In this document: in pieces, positions 34,809 through 46,585 of the stretch
Position numbering within the stretch: the first letter of the stretch is position 1
How the letters are laid out: every line of letters starts with the position of its first letter
Assembly (NCBI RefSeq): GCF_032854445.1
Contig: NW_027017972.1
Location: 124,001 to 188,000 of the forward strand
Origin: Liolophura sinensis
Taxonomy: Eukaryota > Mollusca > Polyplacophora > Chitonida > Chitonidae
Direction of reading: 5' to 3'
Length of the DNA stretch: 64,000 nucleotides
Position numbers and translations under genes: made by a program
Notes under the pieces: model-generated
Told to the model about the DNA's origin: nothing
The model's input: only the letters and a program-made list of their open reading frames with translations
Database searches by the model: none

Positions 34809-37800
34809 ATGGCGCTTCAAGTAATAAATCTTGGTGTCAGAACATTTCGTGGACCATTTTCAGCATATTGTCAAGTATGTATTGTTATGTCCCCGTTATT
34901 TAAACTGATTGGCGTTTTCTTCGTGGATCTAAATGCCGTGCCATCATCTTGTTAGGAAGGCTTGTATGTACCATGCCACGAAAATCGAACCACGCATGGT
35001 GTCGCTTAGTTCAATTAAATTAAACGTTGAGGTCTTTAAGAAATTGTTGAAAATATACATCAACGTTTAATTTATTTGAACTAGATGTCATTGTCTGTTG
35101 TGCTAGTCCCTTTAGACGAGCTGCTATTCGGAAATCTCTACATAATTCTTTAGACTAAATTAATTCAAGAGGTACAGTAGCTCTGAATTATTTGACACAA
35201 AAGCTATAAAATCTTTGACTGTTTGGTGGGATAGAAGTAGCCCACCTGACTACAGAAACCCTTGTCTTAAGTGCAGCCAGGGGTGGGTGGAGCTGTGGGA
35301 CTCTTTCTAATTACCCGCCAATTCAGTTTTATTTGAGACTATAAGACTGACACTGATGCTGCATACATGTAGTGAGGAAAATCATACTAATTATGAATCT
35401 TCAACTTAAGACAAAATTTTGTGGTGGAAAGGCCAATTAAGACAAAGATTAATTAGGGCTAATTAAGGATTTATTTGACATAAAACCTAAAACATTGAAA
35501 CCAGATATAAAATGTTGAGCATGGTCTAAATATCAAGAATCACCAACTCACCAACTTAAGACAAGGTTATGGGGTAGAAAGGTCACTTAAGAGTCAAAGG
35601 TCAGTTTGCACTGAATTACCTTTGATTCTACTGTAACTGACATACGTGTTGAACCTGCAGTTCTGAACATGGAAAATGTAGTTTGATCCCTTCATCCATA
35701 ATCACCTACTAAAGACCAACTTATGTGGTGGAAAAGTGATTTAAGATAAGGTCAAAAGTCAGTTGACATCAAATGACCTTTTCATGTTAAAGTTGGGATT
35801 CTGCCTCCATGCTTGCCGTGAAGCGATGATGTCATTTTGTACTGGTATGTCACTCAGTTGTCGTAATGACCTAACTTTAAAACTGTGTATTGACATAGAA
35901 CCTATAAAACTTGCAACTGGTGGAAAATGTATGGTTTGATCTTTATTAGTAATCACCGACCTAAGACGAGATTATGTGGTGGAAAGGTCACATAAGACAA
36001 GGTCAAAGGTCAACTGCACTGAATGACATTATTACATTACATTATTTGACGTAGATGTTGGAGCTGCAGAACTGTAAACTAGTGGAACATGTAGACGTTG
36101 ATTTCTTCATTAATAATGGCCTGCTTAAAGTTCTAGTCCAGAGGAATTACATGTCCATAAAAAGTAAAAGTGAGTATAGTTAAAGTGAATAGGTTAAAAA
36201 GTTGAGTTTTTGAAACTTAAATGTTTTCTGTACTGTGTTTTATCAACTTAATGATTTGCCGCAAAACCCATTGGTGCGGTTGCCCCGGACTTCATGATGT
36301 GACAAATAGACATATCAGTTCGTTAGTCATATAGTCAACAGTAGAGGCAAGTGATAGACGTGCCAAAACACGACATATTTAAAACATAAGATCGATAAGA
36401 CTGAGCTATGCGAAGATAGGCATGTACCCTCATGTACCCTCAAACTTTTTTTTAGAAACTTTTTATTAATGTATGACTCTCACTTATTTTCATGCACTCA
36501 AGTCATTTTATTTGCCCATACTTGTGAAGTGCAGATTGGAGAGTAAATCACACACACTGAGAAGCAGGATTGTACCATAGAGGCATATTGGTCACATCCA
36601 TACAGTACATGTATGGTAGACATTTTTTGCCATGTTTTAGCCTTACTTTTTAAGTGATATTCACTCTCTGACCATGTGAATGATGATGCCATGGTAATCC
36701 GTCTTTCTTGTTTTCATTTTTTTCTTTAATGCTTGGCTTCATTCATGCTTTTTTCCAGTGAAAATCAGCTTTGAAAGCCCGAATTGGAGGTGGGTGATAA
36801 TGATCAGCTGTTATTCAAGTAACTAAATAGTTATTGAATGCTTTTATCATGTAACCAGACCCAAGCAATGTTTAAGGAGAGGGGTGGAAATTAATGTCAG
36901 TGTCCCAAAAATTCGAAGAATTTGGACAAATTAATTGTGCTTTGTCCTATGTGTCTTTACTGACAAATTATCTGTCTTGTGCTTTGTCCTATGTGTCTTT
37001 ACTGACAAATTATCTGTCTTGTGCTTTGTCCTATGTGTCTTTACTGACAAATTATCTGTCTTGTGCTTTGTCCTATGTGTCTTTACTGACAAATTATCTG
37101 TCTTGCAGAATCTACCAGCTATTCAGGCGGTGAGACATCTGAAGGTAGAAGATTTTGATCAGGAGAAATATGAGAAGCGAGTTCATCCCGAAACACCACA
37201 ATACCCACAAGAGTATAGCCTTGAACCAGCAAAAGGAAAGATATATGACAAGAAGCCGTTCAAGATGACCTTGACAGCAGGGAAGAAGTACTCCTGGTGC
37301 ACATGTGGAACAAGTAAAAACCAGGTAAGGCCATCATTAAAAAATTGGTTCATTTGCTTTTCTTAATGTTTTTATTAAACCTTTGGTAGAGTTTTTGATA
37401 TTATATACATCTTTCATATCGTATCTTTTTTGTTAGTCAGAATGAAAAAGAAAAGGTTGACTCTACCAGCCTACCTTATTTTTTCTGACAAGTAAAAATA
37501 GGTGCTAGGTGCAACAAAGAAGTTTTTAAGCATGGTATAACAGCATGATTCTTTCATTAACTGAATGCCGTGCTGTCTTAATTGTTTCCTTTTTTGGTCA
37601 ATTGACATTCTTGTAACAATTTTTGGAAAAATGTAGTAAACTATTGCAGTGCTTTGAATAAATGAAGATTTTTTGTGAATTACCCAGATTCCTCAGCCTT
37701 TTTGAATATACAAGAGCAACTTTCAGTGCCATTTATGTACCGTTACAATTAAATGTTGGAGGCACAACTACATTGGTTAGGTTGGCCGATTTCAGGGCTT

Positions 37801-40305
37801 CACATGTGCAAGAAGCATAATTTTATCAGCCTACACAGCATTATACTCCAAAATATGCTTGAGTGAACATCTTGCAAGTGTGCGAAAGGATTAAAGAATT
37901 ACAGGTGGTTTTTCCAGCACAGTGGAACTGAATTATATAAGTGAAATATTCTTGAGTATGGCATTAAAACTCTAATCCATTAATTGGACAGGAGAAACTG
38001 CTTTTGTGTATGTATAGGGTATAAGTATAACGTGTACATGACAGATGATGACAAGTTGGTTGACAGCCTAGTTGTTAAGGACGCTTGTTTGTCAGTCATT
38101 AGGAGTAAGGACTTATCAGGAGTGGGCTCAGTCTTGGCCTTTGTCTGGGGATATACATGTGAATTCTATCGCTATTATTGTTGGTGGGGCTAGGTTTTGT
38201 CATAGACTTGGACTGCTTGCTATGCGTTCAAGTCTGGCTCATGCAGATTTACTCTCTGGTCGTATGTGGGAAGGTCTGTCAGCCACATGCAGATGGCAGT
38301 GGTTTTCCCCCTGGGTTGTGCCTGGTTTCCTTCCACCACAATGTGGTTCCCCATCATATACATGTACCCAATTCCTCAGTGCTTTCGCATATGTTAAAAC
38401 AACTTTCATTGCAATTTATGCACATTTTGATTTTGATTTTGGAGACAAAACTACATTGACCGGTCCCGATAGCACAGTTGGTAGAGCGTCTGTTTCGGGA
38501 GCTGTAGATCCAGGGTCAATCCTGGGTAGAGTCACACCTAAGACTTTAAAAGAGGAAGTTGTAACTCCCTTGCTTGGCATTTAACATAAAGGGGATAGTG
38601 CAGTGACTGGTTGACATCAGTTTAATGGCTCAGGTATTGTGTATGTGTATTACATACACTCTAAGGACTCCTTCGTCATCATATGACTGAAAAATTGTTA
38701 AGTACGAGGTTAATCCCCAAGCTCTCACTCACACACTCACTCAAAACTACATTGGTTGAATTGACCAGTTTCAGGGCTTCACAAAAAGTATAATTTTATC
38801 AGCCAACACAGAAAAATGCATTCGGAATGTGCTGGATTAAACACCTTGCAAACATGCGAAAAGGTTGAAGAATTACAGTAATTGAAATATTCATGTGTAT
38901 GGCATGAAACACCAGTCAAATAAATGAATACTATATACTGGGTATATAAATGAAATTTTCTGGCGTACAATATAAAACACCAATCAAATAAATGGAGTGA
39001 GTGCTTGGGGTTTAACGTCGTACTCAACAATTTTTCATTAAGGAATCATTAGGGTGCATGCACGTGTAATGTGCCTCCTTGTTGCAGGACGGATTTCCAC
39101 CGCTCTTTTATTTAGTGCTGCTTCACTGAGACAACTTACCGAAGGCAAGTAAGCCGCCCCGCCCGAGCCATTATACTGATATGGGTCAACCAGTCGTTGC
39201 ACTATCCCCTTCATGCTGAACGCCAAGCGAGGAAGTTACAACTTCCTCTTTTAAAGTCTTAGGTGTGACTTGATCAAGGATTGATCCTGGATCTACCGAT
39301 CTCGAAGCGGACACTCTACTCAAATAAATGAATACTATATACTGGGTATATAAATGAAATATTCTTGTGTACGGCATAAAACACCAGTCAAATAAATGAA
39401 TACTATATACTGGGTATATAAGTGAAACATTTTTGTGTACGGCATAAAACACCAATCAAATAAATGAATACTATATACTGGGTATATAAGTGAAATATTC
39501 TTGTGTGCGGCATAAAACACCAGTCAAATAAATGAATACTATATTCTGGGTATATAAGTGAAATATTCTTGTGTGCGGCAGAAAACACCAGTCAAATAAA
39601 TAAATACTATATACTGGGTATATAAGTGAAATATTCTTGTGTGCGGCATAAAACACCAGTCAAATAAATGAATGCTATATACTGGGTATATAAGTGAAAT
39701 ATTCTTGTGTGCGGCATAAAACACCAATCAAATAAATGAGTACTATATACTGGGTATATAAGTGAAATATTCTTGTGTGCGGCATAAAACACCAGTCAAA
39801 TAAATAAATACTATATACTGGGTATATAAGTGAAATATTCTTGTGTGCGGCATAAAACACCAGTCAAATAAATGAATACTATATTCTGGGTATATAAGTG
39901 AAATATTCTTGTGTGCGGCATAAAACACCAGTCAAATAAATGAATGCTATATACTGGGTATATAAGTGAAACATTCTCGTGTATGGCATAAAACACCAAT
40001 CAGATAAACGAATATTGCAGTAATTCAAGCCATGAAGTTAGTCTTATCAGTGTGTGATTGTTTTGAATAGCAAATTTCATCATTTTCTGTTTTTCCTCTT
40101 TCTTACCCAGCCTCTGTGTGATGGTAACCACAAGACAATCCGTGGCACATCTACAAAGAAAACATCTCCAAAGTTTGTACCATTGAGATTCACTGTGGAG
40201 GAAACTAAGGACTACTGGTTGTGTAATTGTAAGCAGACGAGCAATCGGCCGTTTTGTGATGGAACCCACAAACAAGAGGATATACAATCTGCAGTCAGAT
40301 CATAG
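34809..40305 (+). CDS. CISD3: CDGSH iron-sulfur domain-containing protein 3, three exons, complete
   Basis: CISD3 (MiNT) is a mitochondrial matrix protein with two CDGSH domains, each binding a [2Fe-2S] cluster by three Cys and one His. Exons are 34809-34874, 37109-37324 and 40111-40305; joins are GT-AG between whole codons. The product is 158 residues. The N-terminus (MALQVINLGVRTFRGPFSAY) is basic and lacks acids, fitting a mitochondrial presequence. The first cluster site is CTCGTSKNQPLCDGNH (residues 86-101, split by intron 2 just before Pro). The second is CNCKQTSNRPFCDGTH (residues 132-147). Both keep all ligands and the C-x-C-x2-S/T-x3-P-x-C-D-G-x-H pattern. Both introns end next to tandem arrays. 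The gene is head-to-head with SPAG6. Confidence 0.97.
35390..36130. repeat. Old degenerate tandem repeat, about 4 copies of 150-240 bp, in CISD3 intron 1
   Basis: Copies begin near 35402, 35553, 35712 and 35955 with variants of CTTAAGACAAGGTTATGTGG, followed by GAAAGGTCA...AAGACAAGGTCAAAGGTCA and then a region ending in TAATCACC. They differ at many sites. Confidence 0.65.
36936..37103 (+). repeat. 42-bp tandem repeat, 4 exact-looking copies, at the CISD3 exon 2 acceptor
   Basis: Units start at 36936, 36978, 37020 and 37062. Each contains TTTACTGAC, a good branch-point match, followed by TTATCTGTCTTG. Only the last unit runs into CAG, which is the exon 2 acceptor at 37106-37108. The period is divisible by three, which explains the open frames across it. 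Confidence 0.95.
37930..38365 (+). mobile_element. SINE family 1 tail fragment and separate family 1 body fragment
   Basis: Bases 37930-37985 match the family 1 3' end (AAGTGAAATATTCTTGAGTA). Bases 38196-38365 match the box-B-like region and body on the plus strand (GTTCAAGTCTGGCTCATGC, GTATGTGGGAAGGTCTGTC). Both lie in CISD3 intron 2. Confidence 0.75.
38455..38745 (+). mobile_element. SINE family 2, near full length
   Basis: The head GATAGCACAGTTGGTAGAGC (box A) and GGGTCAATCCTGGG (box B) are intact. The body follows with AAAAGAGGAAGTTGTAAC and GGGGATAGTGCAGTGACTGG. The 3' end is CATATGACTGAAAAATTG and a CACTCACTCA-like tail. A short internal part of the body is deleted. Confidence 0.9.
38880..40010. 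repeat. 68-bp tandem array derived from SINE family 1 3' end, about 10 copies plus 2, interrupted by a SINE
   Basis: Ten copies lie at 39310-40010 and about two at 38880-38997, with a family 2 SINE between them. Each unit contains GTGAAATATTCTTGTGTGCG and GCATAAAACACCAGTCAAAT followed by AAATGAATACTATATACTGG. The first 50 bases match the 3' end of SINE family 1, so the array is an amplified SINE tail. It ends about 100 bases before CISD3 exon 3. Confidence 0.93.
38996..39312 (-). mobile_element. SINE family 2 inserted into the 68-bp array
   Basis: Complete on the minus strand from the head region (GAGTGTCCGCTTCGAGATCG) to the tail (CCCCAAGCACTCAC). The array sequence TCAAATAAATG appears on both sides and fits an 11-bp target-site duplication, so the SINE is younger than the array's start. 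Confidence 0.9.
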
Positions 40306-40357
40306 TGCATCCAGACTACTGTGATACTTTTAGCTTCTTGGACTGTGTCTTTGTTGA

Positions 40358-40363
40358 AATAAA
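40358..40363 (+). terminator. Poly(A) signal AATAAA of CISD3
   Basis: Canonical AATAAA, 53 bases past the CISD3 stop codon. Confidence 0.8.
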
Positions 40364-41823
40364 TTTCATGCGTGGACAGTTAGAAATATGCAATGCTGTG
40401 TGTAATTAAAATCTGTTTAAACTTTCAAGTGAGGCTTAGATTTTGCAAATGCTCATGTTCTACACTTATGTGAAAGGCTACAAACTTCTCAAACCATGTT
40501 GGCTCTCAAAAAAAATAGGCTTTTCAATGTTTTTGTTGATGACAATGATTTTTTGTATCAAAGCGAGCAATTGTTTACTAAACACAGTACACATGTGAAT
40601 ATAGTTAGCTGAATGCTTAGGTGTAGGACACAAACTGCGGTGTACAGTCACTTATTATTTAACGGAAATTTTCACTGACACTGCTATACCAAGTTGGTGA
40701 AAACTCGTGGAGTTGAATGTGATAATCAGTATAGCACACATGGCTCATCTGTACCACATTTTGTACAGCAGAATATAAATTGATAACTTAGAAAAATTCC
40801 ATGCAATTTTAGGTGATTAACAGTAGTCATGTAGCTCTTCTGTGTATGGAGGTAATATAGTGTTGTCTGCATTCAGCTGGCATTCTGTGTTTTCTGTAGC
40901 TGTATTTGAATCCACGTAAGTGTGTTGCCCAGAATGCAGTATGCTTGTGTCAGCTGATACCAGTGTGTAAATACAAGAGCACGGAGGACGCTGTATCTCA
41001 GTATTATCCTTATTGCTTTCCTTTCTAAACCCAGAAGAATGGGGAGTGAAAATCTTGTTCAGGAACAGTGTTCTCGTGTTAAAACCTCATTCTGTTGTCA
41101 GATCAACATGAGTACAAAGTCTCAAATTTACCCTTTGTATAAGATGCGTGCATATAACAAAATCAGTGATTTAAGGAGAAACGGTGTTCTACCCTCTGAT
41201 TGGCTGATGGACCACACATCTGATTATAACCTCCCAATATGGCCGCCCTGAGATACATCCAGCTTTTGCTTACTTGTCTTTTGTAGTTTTTGAATAAAAA
41301 AATTCATAAAAGTAAAACTTGTTGCTCTAGATTCAATAGGCAGTGGTCTTAGATTTCCAGTATACTTGATCTGAGAGTTTTCTGTTAACTGTATTCACGG
41401 GTGAAAGCACAATATCTGAACACAGATTTAGTTTACCATGTATGGTCATTTTCATTTTATAACAATATGCCTTCCATAGTTCATATATCCCTTTAGCACC
41501 ACGTTTTGTGACGTATCTTAAGTAAATTGTAGAAGCTGTTAGGTAACAAACTTTGCTCTGTTTGATATTCATTGCATCAGATCTAACAGGTCCAATACAA
41601 GCTTGCCTGCACTAGACAGAATCAAGGAATGAAATCTTAGGAGTACTTGTCTGTCATCATAGCATGGAAATCCAGTTTTATTATTCGACTGACTTTTACC
41701 CATGGAAATCATGTTCATGCTGTCAGAGATTACATAACACTGCATCTCAGATGTGAGAATGTATTAGATGAATGAATGTATTAATGTGTTTCTGGTCCTT
41801 GCCTTAATTTACCTCCTCCTAAT
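40364..41823. other. No gene recognised
   Basis: Intergenic sequence after CISD3. It has short open frames without known domains and no clear SINE. Confidence 0.5.
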
Positions 41824-42862
41824 GATGTGCAGAATCACTTACAAGTGGATCCGCATGGGAACTACTAGTACAGGCTGTGACAAACAGGGAGCCTGACTCC
41901 TGGTCATTTTTATTGTGGTTAGGGTTATTGATGTACAGAATCACTTACAAGTGGATCATCATGGGAACTACCAGTACAGGCTGTGACAAACAGGGAGCCT
42001 GACTCCTGGCCATTTTTATTGAGGTTGGGGTTATTGATGTACAGAATCACTTACAAGTGGATCATCATGGGAACTACCAGTACAGGCTGTGACAAACAGG
42101 GAACCAGACTCCTGGCCATTTTTATTGTGGTTAGGGTTATTGATGTACAGAATCACTTACAAGTGGATCATCATGGGAACCACCAGTACAGGCTGTGACA
42201 AACAGGGAGACTGACTCCTGGCCATTTTTATTGTGGTTAGGGTTATTGATGTACAGAATCACTTACAAGTGGATCATCATGGGAACTACCAGTACAGGCT
42301 GTGACAAACAGGGAACCTCACTCCTGGCCATTTTTATTGAGGTTAGGGTTGTTGATGTACAGAATCACTTACAAGTGGATCATCATGGGAACTACCAGTA
42401 CAGGCTGTGGCAAACAGGGATCCTGACTCATGGCCATTTTTATTGTGGTTAGGGTTATTGATGTACAGAATCACTTACAAGTGGATCATCATGGGAACTA
42501 CCAGTACAGGCTGTGACAAACAGGGAGCCTGACTCCTGGCCATTTTTATTGAGGTTGGGGTTATTGATGTACAGAATCACTTACAAGTGGATCAGCATGG
42601 GAACTACCGGTACAGGTTGTGACAAACAGGGAGCCAGACTCCTGGCCATTTTTATTGTGGTTAGGGTTATTGATGTACAGAATCACTTACAAGTGGATCA
42701 TCATGGGAACTACCAGTACAAGCAGTGACAAACAGGGAGCCCCACTCCTGGCCATTTTTATTGAGGTTAGGGTTATTGATGTACAGAATCACTTACAAGT
42801 GGATCATCATGGGAACTACCAGTACAGGCAGTGACAAACAGGGAGCCCCACTCCTGGCCATT
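41824..42862. repeat. 106-bp tandem array, about 9.8 copies
   Basis: The unit contains GTACAGAATCACTTACAAGT, TGTGACAAACAGGGAGCC and CCATTTTTATTGTGGTTAGG. Copies differ by a few substitutions. Because 106 is not a multiple of three, the repeated 71-codon open frames shift between units and are not genes. Confidence 0.95.
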
Positions 42863-42946
42863 CAGGTGTGGATTTAAACATGGTATTGAACTGGGACCGT
42901 GTAGATTCAAAGAGGCTTGATGACTACTGTTCCTCCACCAGTAAGG

Positions 42947-43222
42947 ACCGGCCCCGATAGCACAGTTGGTAGAGCATCCGCTTTAGGAGTGGTAGATCCA
43001 TGATCAATTTTGGGTCGACTCACACCTAAGACCTTAAAAGAGGAAGTTGTAAATTCCTTACCTTTGGTAAGGCATCTCAGTGAAGTAGCACTAGACAAAA
43101 GAGCCGTGGAAATCTGTCAAGCGACAAGGAGGCACATTACATACACTCTAAGGATTCCTTCATCGTCATATGACTGAAAAATTGTTGACTACGACGTTAA
43201 ACCCCAAGCGCTCACTCACTCG
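42947..43222 (+). mobile_element. SINE family 2 copy
   Basis: The head GATAGCACAGTTGGTAGAGC, box B GATCAATTTTGGGTC, body and 3' end CATATGACTGAAAAATTG then GACGTTAAACCCCAAGCGC are present, with a deletion in the body. Confidence 0.9.
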
Positions 43223-43423
43223 CTCCACCAGTATGGTGCTCATAGCTATATGTATGAGAAATTTTTTGCAGTTACTGCCCAAAGGTTGGTGGTTTACCTG
43301 GTGTACTCGGGGTTTCGTCCGACCGTAAAAACACCCTCTGTTGTATGAGTGGAGTATTCTTAACTGTGATGTTAAAAAACTAATTCTCATTGGGGTAATT
43401 GAGCTCAACATTATTTGGCGAGC

Positions 43424-43745
43424 AGCCCCGATAGCACAGTTGGTAGAGCGTCCACTTTGTGGGCGGTAGATCCAGGATCAAAAGAGGAAGTAGTAGCTTC
43501 CTCGCTTGGCGTTCAGCCTGAAGGGGATAGTGCAATGGCTGGTTGACCAGTGTCAGTAGAATGGCTCGGGCGGGGCAGCTTACTTGCCTTCGGTAAGTTA
43601 TCTCAGTGAAGCAGCACTAGATAAAAGAGCGTTGGAAATCTGTCCTGCAACAAGGAGGCACATTACATGCACTCTAAGGACTCTTTCATCGTCATATGAC
43701 TGAAAAATTGTTAAGTACGACCTTAAACCCCAATCACTCACTCAC
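43424..43745 (+). mobile_element. SINE family 2, near full length
   Basis: It starts AGCCCCGATAGCACAGTTGG and lacks a short piece after box B. It then has the whole body (GGGGATAGTGCAATGGCTGG, GGCTCGGGCGGGGCAGC) and ends in CCCCAATCACTCACTCAC. Confidence 0.92.
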
Positions 43746-43839
43746 TTGCGGCCACATTAAATATAATATGTCATAGTAGTGGAAGGTAATTGGTTCGCCA
43801 GTGATTTTCATGTAACACCACACGAACAGCCCAACAAAT

Positions 43840-44338
43840 GCTGTCAACCCCATAGTACAGCCACCAAAGACCTGAAACACAAGTGCTGTCAACCATATAG
43901 TACAGCCACCAAGGTCCTGAAAACACAAACGCTGTCAACCACATAGTACAGCCACCAAGGTCCTGAAAACACAAACGCTGTCAACCACATAGTACAGCCA
44001 CCAAGGTCCTGAAAACACAAGCGCTGTAACCATATAGTACAGCCACCAAGGTCCCGAAAACACAAGCGCTGTCAACCACATAGTACAGCCACTGAGATCC
44101 CGAAAGTACAAGCGCTGTCAACCACCTAGTACAGCCACCAAGGTGCTGAAAGCACAAACGCTGTCAACCACATAGTACAGCCACCAATGTGCTGAAAACA
44201 CAAGCGCTGTAACCATATAGTACAGCCACCAAGGTCCCAAAAACACAAGTGCTGTCAACCACATAGTACAGCCACCAAGGTCCTGAAAACACAAGCACTG
44301 TCAACCACATAGTACAGCCATCAAGGTCCTGAAAACAC
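43840..44338. repeat. 46-bp tandem array, about 11 copies
   Basis: The unit contains GTCAACCACATAGTACAGCC and CCAAGGTCCTGAAAACACAA, with modest variation and one copy lacking a base. Confidence 0.95.
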
Positions 44339-44612
44339 TGCAGACTGAGCTTCTCTGAAGACTCCAAGCCTCGAGCAGAGTGTAGTGGAAGTCATGCATA
44401 TGAGACAAGTCTCGCTTTGGAGGGGGATTTATTTTCAGTTATTAGATAGCCCATGTATCAGTCCAAGTACAGGTATTTTTTTTTATGCAAATTGAGAAGA
44501 GGAATTTTGCATTACCAATGACCAATACCTGTAACCAACCATGCAAGATACAGTGAGTGAAACCATAATAACAATCATGAGTATTGGATTGATCTAATAC
44601 AATACAGGATCG

Positions 44613-44682
44613 CTTGGTCAGTGTGGCTTGGTCAGTGTGGCTTGGTCAGTGTGGCTTGGTCAGTGTGGCTTGGTCAGTGTGG
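44613..44682. repeat. 14-bp tandem repeat, 5 copies
   Basis: CTTGGTCAGTGTGG is repeated five times without change, just before the 53-bp array. Confidence 0.95.
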
Positions 44683-44699
44683 CTTGATTAATGTCTCTT

Positions 44700-45143
44700 G
44701 GACTGGTGGATGATAATTGTGGTGATCGATTGATGGTTGATATTGTAAGGACTGGTTGGTTGATGATAATTGTGGTGATTCATTGATGGTTGATATTGTA
44801 AGGACTGGTTGGTTGATGATAATTGTGGTGATCGATTGATGGTTGATATTGTAAGGACTGGTTGGTTGATGGTAATTGTGATGATTCATTGATGGTTGAT
44901 ATTGTAAGGACTGGTTGGTTGATGATAATTGTGGTGATCGATTGATGGTTTATATTGTAAGGACTGGTTGGTTGATGATAATTGTGATGATTCATTGATG
45001 GTTGATATTGTAAGGACTGGTTGGTTGATGATAATTGTGGTGATTCATTGATGGTTTATATTGTAAGGACTGGTTGGTTGATGATAATTGTGGTGATCGA
45101 TTGATGGTTTATATTGTAAGGACTGGTTGGTTGATGATAATTG
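44700..45143. repeat. 53-bp tandem array, about 8.4 copies
   Basis: The unit contains GGACTGGTTGGTTGATGATA and GATTGATGGTTGATATTGTA. CGATTGATGG and TCATTGATGG variants alternate for part of its length, suggesting a 106-bp higher-order unit. Confidence 0.95.
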
Positions 45144-45311
45144 GGATTGTTGTTTGATTTATGTGACATGTTGATGGATAGGCCTGTTGTTTTAATTGCA
45201 TGTATCCTATTTTCATAATTTATTGTGTAAAAATGGCGGGTAATATTAATGAGTTGATTTATTTATATAATTCCACTTCAAAGTGGTGTCTAATGGCAAC
45301 CAAAGTGAAAC

Positions 45312-45316
45312 AAAAA
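45312..45316 (-). terminator. Pol III terminator of the tRNA-Asp gene
   Basis: A run of five T on the minus strand begins 7 bases after the end of the tRNA, as expected for RNA polymerase III termination. Confidence 0.85.
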
Positions 45317-45322
45317 GGAAGC

Positions 45323-45394
45323 CTCCCCGGCGGGGAATCGAACCCCGGTCTCCCGCGTGACAGGCGGGGATACTCACCACTATACTACCGAGGA
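45323..45394 (-). tRNA. tRNA-Asp (anticodon GTC)
   Basis: A 72-nt cloverleaf. The acceptor TCCTCGG pairs with CCGGGGA (one T-G wobble), with discriminator G. The D arm is GTATAGTGGTGAGTATC. The anticodon stem CCCGC/GCGGG encloses CTGTCAC with anticodon GTC. The T arm is CGGGG-TTCGATT-CCCCG. CCA is not encoded and there is no intron. Boxes A and B are intact, so it should be functional rather than a SINE head. Confidence 0.97.
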
Positions 45395-46532
45395 CTGGCT
45401 GGTAGAAGAGGGCATATTTTTAACCTATATATCTCCATGCAACATAATCTGATAGCGTCCAGTGGTTCGTGTAGTGTGATAGTAAGCCTTTTGAATGTGT
45501 AAAATTAAGCTTACGCTGGATGAACTCGCAAAAATAGTAACCAGTTAGTCACACATTTCAGGAGCTCAAGAAAAAAAATGTAAATCATCAACTGAAACCA
45601 GAAGTCTCCCATCCTCCGATTACGTACGCCAGGTAGGCTGTCTCTTAGAAATCTCTGAAGTCAATATTCACTAATTCAGTGTTTTTAAGAGCAAGTAGAG
45701 AAACCTGAGGGAAAGATATGATGAAAATACTTTACTGGGGTAAATCAGAGACGTCTTCTATAAGCCCACATAGTTTTTATGTAGGTCAACAAAGCTTTAT
45801 GTAGACATGCTCCACGCGGGGTACGTGTGATTGCTGCACGAATTAGAAGCCATGTTGTGTAGCAAGAAACAAGGGAAATAACTCAAACCAGCACTTAGGG
45901 TTTAACAGCGTTTAAAGTCGTACTGAAATAATTTTTCAATCATATGACGACGAAGGAGACCTTAGAGTGCTACCCGTAGTTCGAAAACCGGTTTTTACAA
46001 TCTGTAGTGTCAAATAAGACATGCAAGCGTTGACATATGTATATGCGGTGGCGACTCCTCCTATCCTCGCCCAGTTCTTTGACAACCTGTAGTTTGAAAA
46101 ACAGATTTTGCAACCTGTAATGTGTACTAAAACATCTACAGCGTTAACATATGTATTTGGCTTCGGATAAAGAACACGGACAACAACAGCAATTCTGAAC
46201 GTATTTTTGTGGTATATTTCGATGATATAATGAATGACAAGGTGTGATGAAGTTCCACCATTGCATAGGGAAATTGCATAGGTTTATTCGTGGCCTGCTG
46301 GTGAAATGGTCGTGGCCTACATCATAAGTTTCTTATAGTGGCAACGCAATGACGATCCTCCGTCAGAGTTACATGCATAATGACGTTTTCTCTGACTGGT
46401 GCCACATATACCTTCAGGGGTACTCCAAGGGTCCATTTCGGGGCCCTTATTATTTCTAATTTATATATTTTGAAAATGCCCCACAAGAAAGGTTTCATAT
46501 ACAAAAATGCCTCACAAATAGCAGATGTCTAA

Positions 46533-46533
<1 letters not shown>
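45395..46533. other. No gene recognised; SINE family 2 fragment
   Basis: A partial family 2 3' end (minus strand) lies at about 45893-45970. Two diverged copies of a roughly 110-bp segment follow (about 45977 and 46088, sharing AACCTGTA and AACATATGTAT motifs). No exon of a known family was recognised. Confidence 0.5.

Positions 46534-46582
<49 letters not shown>
46534..46582. repeat. (TA)n microsatellite
   Basis: About 24 TA dinucleotides in a row. Confidence 0.98.

Positions 46583-46585
<3 letters not shown>

Noticed and set aside
39186-39999. Series of about 61-codon minus-strand frames spaced by 68 bp
   Set aside because: They are shifted reading frames of the 68-bp array; no gene.
41983-42834. 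Repeated 71-codon frames
   Set aside because: They come from the 106-bp array, which changes frame at each unit.
42947-43020. tRNA genes at the heads of SINEs (also 38457, 43425 and 56701)
   Set aside because: They keep box A and B but do not fold into a full cloverleaf with a proper acceptor stem, and they continue into SINE bodies.
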